Assembly (NCBI RefSeq): GCF_900109955.1
Contig: NZ_FOJB01000001.1
Span: 2,666,001-2,730,000, forward strand
Direction: 5' to 3'
Source of the DNA: Aliiroseovarius sediminilitoris
GTDB lineage: Bacteria; Pseudomonadota; Alphaproteobacteria; Rhodobacterales; Rhodobacteraceae
Length of the DNA stretch: 64,000 bases
The notes under the pieces were generated by a model, which saw nothing but the letters and a program-made list of their open reading frames with translations, made no database searches and was not told the DNA's origin. Below are positions 1-9,194 of this stretch, piece by piece. The stretch's first letter is position 1, and every line of letters starts with the position of its first letter. The position numbers were made by a program, and so were the translations under genes.

Positions 1-161
1 AACATGTCGAATTCTTCAAACGAGTCTTCGTCCAACAGAAGCTCGACCCGCTCACGCGCGGTCAGCTTTCCTTTTTTGTGTTGATTGTCGATCCGACGCT
101 GACCGCCCCCAAGTCGGGCGGTTTGGCGGCGATCTTCCAGCTCCTGAAGGATATCTTTCAT
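1..161 (-). CDS. pccB: Propionyl-CoA carboxylase beta subunit, N-terminal part (cut by window edge)
   Basis: About 53 N-terminal residues are visible, running off the left edge. They begin [13 protein letters not shown] and continue with a [20 protein letters not shown] segment, then [16 protein letters not shown]. This is the characteristic opening of the carboxyltransferase (beta) subunit of biotin-dependent propionyl-CoA carboxylase, which makes methylmalonyl-CoA from propionyl-CoA. The ATG at 161 is preceded by an AAGGAG ribosome site at 171-176. The upstream region carries repeated TGCAA boxes, and the PccR-type regulator lies about 1.5 kb away on the other strand, which supports the assignment. 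The rest of the protein cannot be seen. Confidence 0.9.
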   Translation of the reverse strand, partial: MKDILQELEDRRQTARLGGGQRRIDNQHKKGKLTARERVELLLDEDSFEEFDM

Positions 162-231
162 CTGGCGGCACTCCTTGATTTCGAGGCAAAGTAACGCTTA
201 ACCGCCCATCCTGAAAGAGAAATTGGGCGAA

Positions 232-280
232 TTTGCAAATTTATTGCAATGTAGATATTGCAAATTGAATAACTGCAAAT
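232..280. promoter_or_regulatory. Cluster of TTTGCAAA-like boxes, probable PccR operator
   Basis: Four TGCAA-centred boxes occur between the divergent pccB and MFS genes: TTTGCAAA at 232-239, ATTGCAAT at 243-250, ATTGCAAA at 257-264 and ACTGCAAA at 272-279. The GC centres are 11, 14 and 15 bases apart. They resemble the TTTGCAAA-type repeat motif described for PccR of Rhodobacter sphaeroides. Binding by the pccR product encoded at 1618 is inferred. Confidence 0.6.
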
Positions 281-330
281 TATGCGATCTCAGGATGGAC
301 AGTCTGCATGACCGCGCCTAGCCATGACAG

Positions 331-1545
331 ATGCCGTCAAAAACCGCATCCCGTTTTTTGGATCCCACCACACCGCCACATGTCTTTACGCTGACATTCG
401 TGGCCGCAGCGGCAACCTTGTCGATGAATGTCTTTCTGCCGTCGCTGCCCGGCATGGCACGGTATTTCGACACCGATTATCGCATCGTGCAATTGTCGGT
501 CGCGCTTTATCTGTGCGTCAACGCGCTGATGCAGGTCGTGGTCGGACCGCTGTCTGACCGGTTTGGTCGCCGCCCGGTGATCATGGCGGGGTTTGCGATC
601 TATATCCTTGCGACACTTGGCTGCATTTATGCGCCCTCTGTTCAGGTCTTTCTGGGCTTTCGAATGCTACAGGCATCTGTCGTTGTCGGTGTCGTCCTGT
701 CACGCGCCGCGATCCGTGACATGGTGCCCGGCGATCAGGCGGCCTCAATGATCGGCTATGTTACCATGGGGATGTCGATCATTCCGATGATCGGACCGTC
801 GATTGGCGGCGTTCTGGATCAGGCGTTCGGATGGAAAGCCAACTTCTGGCTACAAGCTGGCGCGGGTGTTGCAGCAATCCTTCTGACATGGCGCGATCTG
901 GGCGAAACGATCACGCCGCAAGTGGGTGGGTTCCGCGCCCAGTTCCGCGCCTATCCGTCCCTGCTGACGTCACCGCGATTCTGGGGTTACTGCGCGTCGG
1001 CAGCGCTGACGTCGGGCGCGTTTTTCGCCTATCTTGGCGGCGCGCCATTTGTCGGCAGCGAGATTTACGGCATGAGCCCGGCGCGTCTTGGGTTGTTCTT
1101 CGGTGCACCTGCTGCCGGCTATCTCGTCGGAAACTATATCTCTGGGCGCCATTCAATGCGGATCGGTTTGACCAATATGGTGTTCTGGGGGGCCATTATC
1201 ACGGCCGCAGGCCTAACCCTTTCGCTTATACTTTTCCTGCTTGGCTTCGGATCCGAGTATGTCTTTTTCGGCTTCATGACATGGGTCGGCGTCGGCAATG
1301 GTATGACCCTACCCAACGCGACATCGGGCATGATGAGCGTGCGGCCGGATCTCGCGGGCAGCGCTTCGGGTCTTGGTGGGGCGTTGAACATCGGTGGCGG
1401 TGCAGCCTTGTCAGCCTTGGCCGGATGGCTGTTGGCCCCCGGATCAACCGCTATGCCGCTTCTGCTTCTTATGCTCTCATCCTCGGCTTTGGCGGTGGGT
1501 GCCATCCTGCTGGTGAAACAACGCGAAAAGCGGTTGAACCTTTGA
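331..1545 (+). CDS. MFS transporter, Bcr/CflA (drug efflux) type
   Basis: A 404-residue integral membrane protein with about 12 hydrophobic segments. The MFS motif A, GPLSDRFGRRP, is at residues 72-82 between the second and third segments, and the sequence pattern is that of the Bcr/CflA drug:H+ antiporter group (DHA1). Substrate cannot be told. No clear Shine-Dalgarno precedes the ATG at 331; the next upstream ATG (324) is in another frame. The gene sits between pccB and pccR, in line with pccR (72 bases upstream), so it may share the TGCAA-box promoter region and be part of the propionyl-CoA regulon. That placement is inference. Confidence 0.85.
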   Translation: MPSKTASRFLDPTTPPHVFTLTFVAAAATLSMNVFLPSLPGMARYFDTDYRIVQLSVALYLCVNALMQVVVGPLSDRFGRRPVIMAGFAIYILATLGCIYAPSVQVFLGFRMLQASVVVGVVLSRAAIRDMVPGDQAASMIGYVTMGMSIIPMIGPSIGGVLDQAFGWKANFWLQAGAGVAAILLTWRDLGETITPQVGGFRAQFRAYPSLLTSPRFWGYCASAALTSGAFFAYLGGAPFVGSEIYGMSPARLGLFFGAPAAGYLVGNYISGRHSMRIGLTNMVFWGAIITAAGLTLSLILFLLGFGSEYVFFGFMTWVGVGNGMTLPNATSGMMSVRPDLAGSASGLGGALNIGGGAALSALAGWLLAPGSTAMPLLLLMLSSSALAVGAILLVKQREKRLNL

Positions 1546-1554
1546 CGCGATGCC

Positions 1555-1594
1555 TTTGCAAATGGTATGAGGTTTCAGTAGCAAACTCTGCAAA
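1555..1594 (+). promoter_or_regulatory. TGCAAA-type boxes before pccR, possible autoregulatory site
   Basis: A perfect TTTGCAAA lies at 1555-1562, followed by AGCAAA around 1580-1585 and CTGCAAA at 1588-1594, just upstream of the pccR start. The similarity to the boxes upstream of pccB suggests PccR binds here as well. Spacing differs from the pccB cluster, and binding is not shown. Confidence 0.4.
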
Positions 1595-1617
1595 CCCCTC
1601 AAAGGAATGCCCTGCGC

Positions 1618-3021
1618 ATGGCCACTCAGAAGCTCTATGCTGGTGTGAAACTTCGTGAAATCCGCTCCCGACTTGGATTGACGCAAAAAAACTTTGCCGA
1701 AAAGCTTGGTGTCAGCCTGCCTTATTTGAACCAGATGGAGAACAACAACAGACCGGTATCGACCGGAGTGGTGTTGGCACTGGCGCAGGAATTTGGCTTC
1801 GACGTGGCCGAGTTGTCCACAGGTGACGCCGAACGGCTGGTCAGTGACATGCGCGAAGCTTTCGCGGACCCGGTGTTTTCAGACGTGCCGCCGCTGGCGG
1901 ATCTCAGACTTGCGGCGTCCAACGCGCCCGCGCTTGCCCATGCCTTGCTGGAACTGCACCGCGCCTATCGCATGGGCCACGAACGACTGGCATCACTCGA
2001 TGAAAACCTTGGTAACGTGGATCATCAGTCAAAGGCGAGCCCATGGGACGAAGTCCGCGACTTCTTTCACTATTGCGATAATTACATTGACGCTGTGGAT
2101 CGCGCGGCGGAACATTTCGCTACCACCGGAAAAGCCCGCGGGTTGGACTCTGCCGAAATGGCGGAGTCCGTGTTGAAGGATCGAGGGATCCGGCTTCAAC
2201 GGGTCGATCAGGATGCGATGCGCAGCTATGACCCCGAAAACCGGGTTCTGCGCCTGTCCAAGCGCCCGCCCCGCGCCACGCAGGAGTTCCAGTTGTTGAT
2301 GCAAATCGCCTTGCTGACACAAGATGCGCTGCTGGAAGCCACGCTGGATTTTGCCCGTTTCCAGACCGAAGAAGCCCGTGCCATTGCGAAACTCGGACTT
2401 GCCAACTACTTCGCCGGAGCCGCTCGTCTGCCATATGAGCAGTTTCTTGCCGCAGCACACGAGACGCGACACGACCTTGAACGGCTGGCAGATCGCTTTG
2501 GCGCGTCGATCGAACAAGTGGCCCACCGTCTCTCTACCCTTCAGCGCCCCGGCGCAAAGGGAGTTCCCTTCTTCTTCGTCCGGGTCGATCAGGCTGGCAC
2601 CATCACCAAGCGACACTCGGCCACGCGCCTTCAGTTCGCCCGTTTCGGCGGCGCCTGCCCTTTGTGGAACGTCCACCAAGCCTTTGAAACACCAGGACGT
2701 TTTTTGCGTCAGCTCGCGCAGACACCCGATGGGGTCAGATATTTCTGCCTGTCGCGGAACGTTTCGAAATCGGGGGGCAGTTTTGACGCCCCGGTGCGAC
2801 GCTATGCAATCGGGCTGGGCTGCGAAGTGAAACATGCGGGCGCCTTGGTTTATGCTGACGATCTGGATGTCACGAATGACGCGGCGTTCGAGCCCATTGG
2901 CGTCTCCTGCCGCATCTGTGAACGCCAGTATTGCCACCAGCGATCCGTTCCTCCCCTTGAACGCAAGCTGCAAGTCGATCCATATTCACGTGGCACACTT
3001 CCATACGAGATCAAACGATGA
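1618..3021 (+). CDS. pccR: Short-chain fatty acyl-CoA regulator (ScfR family), PccR type
   Basis: A 467-residue transcription factor. Residues about 9-63 are an XRE-type helix-turn-helix. The middle resembles the IrrE/ImmA-like region of ScfR proteins but lacks an HExxH zinc motif. The C-terminal part carries the conserved cysteine cluster at C431, C434 and C439 (CRICERQYC) typical of this family. ScfR proteins sense short-chain acyl-CoA esters and control carboxylation or glyoxylate pathways; position next to pccB and the TTTGCAAA boxes point to propionyl-CoA control. The stop codon overlaps the next gene's start (ATGA), implying translational coupling to the hydrolase. RamB or MccR identity is the main alternative. 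Confidence 0.85.
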   Translation: MATQKLYAGVKLREIRSRLGLTQKNFAEKLGVSLPYLNQMENNNRPVSTGVVLALAQEFGFDVAELSTGDAERLVSDMREAFADPVFSDVPPLADLRLAASNAPALAHALLELHRAYRMGHERLASLDENLGNVDHQSKASPWDEVRDFFHYCDNYIDAVDRAAEHFATTGKARGLDSAEMAESVLKDRGIRLQRVDQDAMRSYDPENRVLRLSKRPPRATQEFQLLMQIALLTQDALLEATLDFARFQTEEARAIAKLGLANYFAGAARLPYEQFLAAAHETRHDLERLADRFGASIEQVAHRLSTLQRPGAKGVPFFFVRVDQAGTITKRHSATRLQFARFGGACPLWNVHQAFETPGRFLRQLAQTPDGVRYFCLSRNVSKSGGSFDAPVRRYAIGLGCEVKHAGALVYADDLDVTNDAAFEPIGVSCRICERQYCHQRSVPPLERKLQVDPYSRGTLPYEIKR

Positions 3022-3842
3022 ATAATTTCCTGTTAACGGTTCTTCTGGCAGTGTTCACCCTTGTCTCACTGCCCGGCACCCCGGCAACCGCACAATCCGC
3101 GCAAACGCTGCTGGAACGCCGGGTGTTTTATCAGTTCGATCCAGCACGTGCGGACCCCAAATCGGTCGATAAAAGATTGGTCGAAAAACGCTTCCAGGGG
3201 CTGGTCTTGTGGGTCGGCCAACCCCAACCCGGCAAACCGACTGTGTTCTACCTGCCAGGATCGGGTGGGAATCTGCACGTACGACGCTGGAAGTTCCCGT
3301 GGTTTCTTGACAGAGGTTACGGAGTTGTCGCGATGGCCTACCCCGGCATGAATGGCAGCAAGGGCCTTCCAAGCCGCCAGCTCATACAGCAACGCGCCAA
3401 TCAACTATACGACGCATTGCCAACGCTGGTCGGCAACAGCCCCACAATCATTTGGGGCGAGAGCCTTGGCACGGGCGTCGGGCTGGAAATAGCTACCAGC
3501 GCGGTCGGGCGTAAACGACCGCCGCTCGGTATTGTCCTGCAAGCACCTTACACTTCACTTGTCGATCTGGTCGCCTACAAGAATCCCGCGATGCTTCCCC
3601 TGTTCAGCGCAAGGTCCGATCTGTGGCCGTCAAAACGCACGATCAAACAGACCGATGCACCTTTGCTCATCTTGCACGGCGGCAGCGACAAAACGATTCC
3701 AGTCTCGATGGGCCGAACGCTTTTCAAACTGTCGCCCAGCCCAAACAAAGTGTTTATCACCTATCCAAATGCAGGTCACACATCTATTTGGAACAAAGAT
3801 GCGGTTGCAAAGATGCATAAGTGGATCGAAGCTCTCTACTGA
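3018..3842 (+). CDS. Secreted alpha/beta hydrolase
   Basis: A 274-residue protein with an N-terminal signal peptide (cleavage probably after TPATAQ near residue 26). The alpha/beta-hydrolase triad is visible: nucleophile S149 in GESLG, D224 in HGGSDKTIP and H254 in NAGHTSIW. An LPGSGGN segment near residue 79 could form the oxyanion loop. It is therefore likely a periplasmic esterase or thioesterase-like enzyme of unknown substrate. It overlaps the end of pccR by 4 bases, so the two are probably expressed together, but a role in propionate metabolism is only suggested by context. Confidence 0.8.
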   Translation: MNNFLLTVLLAVFTLVSLPGTPATAQSAQTLLERRVFYQFDPARADPKSVDKRLVEKRFQGLVLWVGQPQPGKPTVFYLPGSGGNLHVRRWKFPWFLDRGYGVVAMAYPGMNGSKGLPSRQLIQQRANQLYDALPTLVGNSPTIIWGESLGTGVGLEIATSAVGRKRPPLGIVLQAPYTSLVDLVAYKNPAMLPLFSARSDLWPSKRTIKQTDAPLLILHGGSDKTIPVSMGRTLFKLSPSPNKVFITYPNAGHTSIWNKDAVAKMHKWIEALY

Positions 3843-3898
3843 GCCAACCGCATCGGAAACCAGAGGCGACGACCCGGATCGCGACCGAACAACCTGAC

Positions 3899-4138
3899 CT
3901 AAGCCGCCGTCAGTATCCGGTAAATCTGGTCTTTCAAGACCGCGCGTTTCTTGCGCATTTCCTCTTCGTTGAACTGATCTGTAGGTTCCACATTGGTTTC
4001 CGCGCGGTGCACCGCACGATTCAACTCGTGATATTCATCTGCCAGTTTGGCGAAATGGGCGTCCGACTGCTTCATCTCGGTCATTCGATCGACCAGTTCC
4101 GGGAACTCTTCGTGCAGTTCATGGGGGGTGTGAGACAT
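3899..4138 (-). CDS. DUF465 (YdcH-like) small protein
   Basis: A 79-residue charged, helical protein beginning MSHTPHELHEEFPE, with the YDCH-type pattern of alternating acidic and basic residues and a heptad-like core, expected to form a coiled coil. The start at 4138 follows a clear AAGGAGAAG ribosome site; an upstream in-frame ATG at 4201 has none. The family is common in proteobacteria and its function is not established. It lies 87 bases beyond betA on the same strand but is unlikely to belong to choline metabolism. Confidence 0.8.
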   Translation of the reverse strand: MSHTPHELHEEFPELVDRMTEMKQSDAHFAKLADEYHELNRAVHRAETNVEPTDQFNEEEMRKKRAVLKDQIYRILTAA

Positions 4139-4225
4139 TCGCGACTTCTCCTTTTTCTCTTGGTCCGTCGCAAGATTGCGCGCGTTGACCACCCGCCGCA
4201 TTGACCGGGATCAAACCAGTGGTTG

Positions 4226-5881
4226 TTACCGTTGCGAATTTTGCCAGTCCGGATGTATCCAGGGTGCGTCGTTTGACGCAGGAAGTCGGCGCGCCAGAAT
4301 ATGGTCCGCTGCCTTTTCCCCTACCATGATTGAAGGTGCATTCAGGTTTCCGTTGGTGATACGCGGGAAGACCGAACTGTCGGCGACACGCAATCCATCC
4401 ACCCCTATCACCCGCAATTCGGGATCGACCACCGCACCTGGATCGTCGGCCCGCCCGATCCGGCATGTGCCGCAGGGATGATAGGCGCTTTCCGCATGTT
4501 CACGGATAAAGCCGTCTATCTCGTCGTCGGTTTGCAGAGCGTTGCCGGGTTGGATTTCATGCTTCACATGATCCTTGAATGCGTCCTGGGCAAAGATTTC
4601 ACGAGTCAGGCGAACACAGGTGCGGAAGTCTTCCCAATCCTGGTCTGTGGACATGTAGTTGAAGAAGATGCGCGGGGCTTCGTTCGGGTCCGCCGATTTC
4701 AGCGTGATTTCCCCACGTGACGGTGATCGCATGGGGCCGGTATGGGCTTGAAAGCCGTGCCCTTCGGCAGCCGCGGTGCCGTCATAGCGCACAGCCATGG
4801 GCAAGAAATGATACTGGATATCAGGATATTCGACACCGGCGCGCGACCGGATGAACGCGGCACTTTCAAACTGGTTTGACGCGCCCAGCCCCGTTTTCGT
4901 GAACAGCCATTGCGCGCCCAGAATGCCTTTCCAGACCAGGTTCCAATAGCGATAGAGCGTGATCGGTTTCTGCGCCGCGTATTGCACATAGACTTCAAGA
5001 TGGTCTTGCAGGTTCTGACCGACGCCCGCGCGATCGGCGACCACTTCAATCCCGTGTTCGGCCAGTTGCGCCGCCGGGCCGACACCAGACAGCATCAGAA
5101 GTTTGGGAGAGTTGATCGAGCTTGCGGCGATGATCACCTCGGCTTCAGCGTGGATGATTTCGATCTTGCCGCCACGATCAACCTCGACCCCGATGGCGCG
5201 GCCATCCTTGATCACGACCTTTCGGACGAAGGCCCGGATCAGCTCGCAATTGTACCGTTTCAGTGCGGGGCGAAGATAGGCGTTCGCCGCCGACCAGCGC
5301 CGTCCGCGCCAGACGGTTTGTTCCATCGGGCCAAAGCCTTCCTGCTGCTGCCCGTTGTAGTCGCCCGTCACCGGATACCCGGCCTGCTTCCCGGCTTCGA
5401 CAAAGGCATGGAACAGCGGATTGGCGCGGGGGCCACGGGTGACGTGCAGCGGCCCGTCTTTACCGCGCCAGCCTGCATCCCCGCCATGGCCCCCGTCATG
5501 CCAGTGCTCCATCCGTTTGAAATACGGCAACACATCCGCATAGGACCAGCCATCCGCACCTATCGCCGCCCAATGGTCGAAATCCTTGGCATGCCCCCGC
5601 ACATAGACCATGCCGTTGATCGAACTGGATCCGCCGATCACCTTGCCGCGTGGCGTCACCAAGGTGCGGCCACCCAAATGCGGCTCGGGTTCGGTTTTGA
5701 ACCCCCAGTCATACAGGCCCATATTCATCGGATAGCTCAGCGCGGCGGGCATCTGGATGAATGGCCCCGCATCTGATCCGCCGTGCTCAATAACAAGAAC
5801 CCGCTTGCCCGCCTCGGCCAGTCGATAGGCCATCGCACAGCCCGCACTGCCTGCACCCACGATGATGTATTCTGCTTGCAT
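4226..5881 (-). CDS. betA: Choline dehydrogenase (GMC oxidoreductase)
   Basis: A 551-residue flavoprotein that oxidises choline to betaine aldehyde, the first step of glycine betaine synthesis. The FAD-binding GAGSAG motif is at residues 9-14, a GMC signature region ([18 protein letters not shown]) lies near residue 80, and an HPCGTCRIG segment near the C-terminus carries an active-site-type histidine. The start at 5881 matches BetA openings; a longer form from 5917 would overlap betC by 11 bases. It is the last gene of betI-betC-betA. The partner betaine aldehyde dehydrogenase gene betB is not in this window. Confidence 0.92.
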   Translation of the reverse strand: MQAEYIIVGAGSAGCAMAYRLAEAGKRVLVIEHGGSDAGPFIQMPAALSYPMNMGLYDWGFKTEPEPHLGGRTLVTPRGKVIGGSSSINGMVYVRGHAKDFDHWAAIGADGWSYADVLPYFKRMEHWHDGGHGGDAGWRGKDGPLHVTRGPRANPLFHAFVEAGKQAGYPVTGDYNGQQQEGFGPMEQTVWRGRRWSAANAYLRPALKRYNCELIRAFVRKVVIKDGRAIGVEVDRGGKIEIIHAEAEVIIAASSINSPKLLMLSGVGPAAQLAEHGIEVVADRAGVGQNLQDHLEVYVQYAAQKPITLYRYWNLVWKGILGAQWLFTKTGLGASNQFESAAFIRSRAGVEYPDIQYHFLPMAVRYDGTAAAEGHGFQAHTGPMRSPSRGEITLKSADPNEAPRIFFNYMSTDQDWEDFRTCVRLTREIFAQDAFKDHVKHEIQPGNALQTDDEIDGFIREHAESAYHPCGTCRIGRADDPGAVVDPELRVIGVDGLRVADSSVFPRITNGNLNAPSIMVGEKAADHILARRLPASNDAPWIHPDWQNSQR

Positions 5882-5906
5882 ATTCGTTCCGCCGATTATG
5901 GGTCGC

Positions 5907-7415
5907 TTATTCCCCACGCGGGAACCGCTGACCTTCTTCCAGAGTGTCCAGATTCATGTGATTGCGCATGTAGCGTTCGGACGCTTTTTGCAGTGGTTGG
6001 TAATCCCATGGGAAATAGGCGCCGTTGCGCAGGGCTTCATACACCACCCAGCGCCGGGCCTGGCTTTCGCGCACCTCGGCGTCATAGGCCGCGAGATCCC
6101 AACGCGCTTCTGACTTCGCACGCAGACTGTTCAGCGTGCCCAGATGCGCCGGGTCATCTGCCAGATTGGTCAATTCATGCGGATCGGCCTCGATGTTGAA
6201 AAGCTGATCAGGGTCCAGCGCACAACGGGTGTATTTCCATGGTCCATATCGCAAAGAGACAAGTGGCGCATAAGAGGCTTCCGCCGCGTATTCCATTGCA
6301 ACAGGGCTTTCGCGCACCTCTCCTTTGGCCAAGGGAACAAGTGTCTCGCCATCGACCCAGGGTTTCACGTCATCCAGCGAAATGCCCGCCAGATCGGCCA
6401 GCGTCGGGGTTACATCCAGCGTCGATACGGCCGCCTCGATCCGTCCCGGCTTCAATCCGGGGGCGGTGATCATGAGGGGAACCCGCGCAGAGCCTTCATA
6501 GAAGTTCATCTTGAACCACAACCCGCGCTCGCCCAGCATGTCGCCATGGTCTGACACGAACAGGATGATGGCTTCTTGCCTTGTGCGCTCCATCACGTCC
6601 AGCATCTCGCCCACCTTGTCGTCCAGATACGAGATATTGGCGAAATAGGCGCGGCGCGAGCGGCGGATATCGTCATCGGTGATGTCAAAACTTCGCCAAT
6701 CATTGGCGTCAAATATCCGCTGCGCATGGGGGTCGTGCTTTTCGTAATCCATCGCCGGCACCTCGGGTAAAAGATGCTCGCAATCCTCATAGAGATCCCA
6801 GTATTTGCGACGCGCCACATACGGATCGTGCGGATGGGTAAAGCTGACGGTCAGGCACCATGGGCGCGCATCATGCCCACGCGCCAGATCATAGAGTTTG
6901 GCGCAGGCGTTATAGGCAACCTCGTCGTCATACTCCATTTGGTTTGAAATCTCGGCGACCCCGGAGCCTGTCACAGACCCCATATTGTGATACCACCAGT
7001 CAATTCGTTCGCCGGGTTTTCGATAGTCCGGCGTCCACCCGAAATCGGCGGGGTATATGTCGGTGGTCAGACGTTCCTCGAACCCGTGCATCTGATCGGG
7101 GCCAACAAAGTGCATCTTGCCCGAGAGCGCGGTTTGATAGCCGGCGCGGCGCAAATGGTGCGCATAAGTTGGAATGTCCGACGCGAACTCGGCTGCGTTG
7201 TCATAAACCCTGGTGCGGCGAGGTAGCAGGCCCGACATGAAACTGGCGCGACCCGGCGCGCAAAGCGGACTGGCGGTATAGGCGTTCTGAAACCGAACCG
7301 ACTGCGCCGCGAGTTTCTTCAAGTGCGGAGCGTGCAGCCAATCCGCCGGGCCATCCGGAAACAGCGTGCCGTTCAGTTGGTCCACCATAATAATCAGGAT
7401 GTTCGGTTTGGTCAT
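5907..7415 (-). CDS. betC: Choline-sulfatase
   Basis: A 502-residue type I sulfatase that hydrolyses choline-O-sulfate to choline and sulfate. The CxPxR-type motif carrying the formylglycine precursor is C52-A-P-G-R56, and metal-binding Asp12 (IMVDQ) and a later SDHGDMLGE segment fit the alkaline phosphatase superfamily fold. Length and the C-terminal region (FPWDYQP) match choline sulfatases. Its ATG overlaps the betI stop by 4 bases, so translation is coupled, and betA follows after 25 bases. No signal peptide is seen, so the enzyme is cytoplasmic and needs imported choline-O-sulfate. Confidence 0.93.
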   Translation of the reverse strand: MTKPNILIIMVDQLNGTLFPDGPADWLHAPHLKKLAAQSVRFQNAYTASPLCAPGRASFMSGLLPRRTRVYDNAAEFASDIPTYAHHLRRAGYQTALSGKMHFVGPDQMHGFEERLTTDIYPADFGWTPDYRKPGERIDWWYHNMGSVTGSGVAEISNQMEYDDEVAYNACAKLYDLARGHDARPWCLTVSFTHPHDPYVARRKYWDLYEDCEHLLPEVPAMDYEKHDPHAQRIFDANDWRSFDITDDDIRRSRRAYFANISYLDDKVGEMLDVMERTRQEAIILFVSDHGDMLGERGLWFKMNFYEGSARVPLMITAPGLKPGRIEAAVSTLDVTPTLADLAGISLDDVKPWVDGETLVPLAKGEVRESPVAMEYAAEASYAPLVSLRYGPWKYTRCALDPDQLFNIEADPHELTNLADDPAHLGTLNSLRAKSEARWDLAAYDAEVRESQARRWVVYEALRNGAYFPWDYQPLQKASERYMRNHMNLDTLEEGQRFPRGE

Positions 7416-7993
7416 GCGTAAGTCTCCAGTATGACATCAAGACAGGCCAGAACCCGGTCGCAGGCGCGGACGCCGCTTGGCGTGTCTTCACGCAGGGCGT
7501 GGCGGATATAGAGACCGTCAATCATCGACGCGAGGGTGTCAGCCACGTCATGCGCGTCGTCGCCGACAAGTGGGCGCAGGCCATCGACAAGGTTTGAGTG
7601 CAGGCGATGTTGATACACACGCAACAGGCGTCGCGCACCATCATTGCTTTGGGACATGACATAGAAGTTCAACCAGGCCGAGATGACTTCCGGACGGAAG
7701 TTGCCAGCTTCGAAATTCGCCCGGATGATTGCCTCGACCCGATCGCGCGGCGAAATGGCGCCAAACAAGGCTGCCCGCACCTGCGCGCCATAGACCGACA
7801 GGATATGACGCATCGCGGCCAGAAAAATCTGGTCCTTCCCACCAAAATAGTGATGCGCCAAGGCGCTGGACACGCCCGCCCGCTTGGCAATCTGCGTCAC
7901 GGTGACATCCAGACTGCCCGCGCGCCCGATCTCGTGAATCGTGGCTTGCACCAACGCACCGCGCCGGATCGGCTCCATTCCAAGCTTCGGCAT
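7412..7993 (-). CDS. betI: Choline-responsive TetR-family repressor BetI
   Basis: A 193-residue TetR-type repressor starting MPKLGMEPIRRGAL, the usual BetI opening. The helix-turn-helix lies near residues 25-50 (KRAGVSSALAHHYFGGK). The start at 7993 is preceded by a GGAGGGGG ribosome site; a longer reading from 8053 would place coding sequence over the operator. It heads betI-betC-betA, with the last 4 bases overlapping betC. BetI normally represses the bet genes in the absence of choline; a perfect inverted repeat just upstream (8034-8053) is its likely target and could serve the divergent choXWV genes too. Confidence 0.92.
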   Translation of the reverse strand: MPKLGMEPIRRGALVQATIHEIGRAGSLDVTVTQIAKRAGVSSALAHHYFGGKDQIFLAAMRHILSVYGAQVRAALFGAISPRDRVEAIIRANFEAGNFRPEVISAWLNFYVMSQSNDGARRLLRVYQHRLHSNLVDGLRPLVGDDAHDVADTLASMIDGLYIRHALREDTPSGVRACDRVLACLDVILETYA

Positions 7994-8033
7994 GCCCCCT
8001 CCAATATTGGTATCTGGGCAGGTTTGCGTTTTT

Positions 8034-8053
8034 TTGATTGACTCGTCAATCAA
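8034..8053. promoter_or_regulatory. Palindromic operator, probable BetI site
   Basis: Perfect 9-base arms TTGATTGAC (8034-8042) and GTCAATCAA (8045-8053) flank a two-base centre. The site is 41 bases upstream of the betI start and 134 bases upstream of choX, in the shared divergent control region. The ATTGA/TCAAT core resembles known BetI operators. The rest of the 7994-8186 gap shows only a possible half-site (GGTCAATAAG around 8146-8155). Confidence 0.7.
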
Positions 8054-8186
8054 TAATAAGCAGCGTCTGTGACCAATGAAGCTGGTTTCACCCGTGCACC
8101 CACTGCGCTAGGGTTGGCACGAGTGGTTCGGGATGCCTGAACCGTCGGTCAATAAGAAACTACACAAATACACAGGGAGCGAATAA

Positions 8187-9119
8187 ATGAACCTCAGAAC
8201 AACTCTATCAGCCATTGCACTCTCCGCCGTGGCCACCGCCGCCGTTGCGCAAGAAGGCTGCAACGAAGTCGTGTTATCGGACGTCGGCTGGACCGACATC
8301 ACCGCCACCACGGCAGCCACCACCGTCGTGTTGGACGCGCTGGGTTATGATACTGATATCAAGGTGTTGTCGGTGCCCGTCACCTACACGTCGATGGCCG
8401 AAGGCGACATTGACGTATTTCTTGGCAACTGGATGCCCACAATGGAAGCCGACATCGCGCCCTATCGCGAAGCTGGCACCGTGGACTCCGTGCGCATGAA
8501 CCTTGATGGCGCGAAATACACTTTGGCCGTGAACAAGGCGGCCATGGATATGGGCATCAAGGATTTCGCCGATATCGCCGCCAACAGCGAGGCGCTGGAA
8601 GGCAAGATTTATGGTATCGAGCCGGGCAACGATGGCAACCGTCTGATCCAGTCGATGATCGACGACAATGCCTTTGGCCTTGAGGGCTTTGAAGTCGTCG
8701 AAAGCTCGGAACAAGGGATGCTGGCGCAAGTGGCACGTGCAGACAAAAAAGGCGATCCGATTGTATTCCTTGGCTGGGAACCGCATCCGATGAACGCCAA
8801 TTTCGACATGGGCTATCTGACCGGTGGTGACGACTTTTTCGGACCCAATTTGGGTGGCGCACAGGTGATGACCAACACCCGCAAGGGCTATGTTGAAGAG
8901 TGCCCGAATGTCGGCAAGCTGTTGCAAAACCTGGAATTCACTCTGGCCATGGAAAACGAGATCATGGGCGCAATTCTGAATGACGGCGAAGATCCTGCGG
9001 ATGCCGCCAGCGCGTGGCTGAAAGCCAATCCCGACGCCTTCATGGCATGGCTGGATGGCGTGACCACCGTCGATGGTGGCGACAGCGTTGCCGCCGTCAA
9101 AGGCGCATTGGGTCTGTGA
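8187..9119 (+). CDS. choX: Choline ABC transporter, periplasmic substrate-binding protein
   Basis: A 310-residue OpuAC-type binding protein with a signal peptide (cleavage after AVAQ near residue 22). The mature part has the choline-binding pattern seen in ChoX, including VLSDVGWTDITATT at the start of the domain, aromatic cage residues such as FLGNWMP and FLGWEPHPM, and a C-terminal MAWLDGV segment. It delivers choline (and probably acetylcholine) to ChoWV. A GGGAG ribosome site precedes the ATG. It is followed by a hairpin before choW, consistent with higher expression of the binding protein than the membrane subunits. Confidence 0.9.
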   Translation: MNLRTTLSAIALSAVATAAVAQEGCNEVVLSDVGWTDITATTAATTVVLDALGYDTDIKVLSVPVTYTSMAEGDIDVFLGNWMPTMEADIAPYREAGTVDSVRMNLDGAKYTLAVNKAAMDMGIKDFADIAANSEALEGKIYGIEPGNDGNRLIQSMIDDNAFGLEGFEVVESSEQGMLAQVARADKKGDPIVFLGWEPHPMNANFDMGYLTGGDDFFGPNLGGAQVMTNTRKGYVEECPNVGKLLQNLEFTLAMENEIMGAILNDGEDPADAASAWLKANPDAFMAWLDGVTTVDGGDSVAAVKGALGL

Positions 9120-9137
9120 TCCGAACCTGAACCAAGG

Positions 9138-9167
9138 ACGCGCCGGGGATTTCTCCGGCGCGTTTCT
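9138..9167 (+). terminator. Hairpin between choX and choW (attenuator or mRNA stabiliser)
   Basis: Arms ACGCGCCGG (9138-9146) and CCGGCGCGT (9155-9163) pair perfectly around an 8-base loop and are followed by TTTCTTTG. It lies between two genes of one operon, so partial termination or 3'-end protection of choX mRNA is more likely than a full stop. Confidence 0.6.
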
Positions 9168-9194
9168 TTGATCTTTCTGTAAGTAAGGCAGAGC

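Noticed and set aside
831-1658. A 275-residue open frame overlapping the MFS gene in another frame
   Set aside because: No family pattern and it would run into pccR; the MFS frame has motif A and hydrophobic periodicity.
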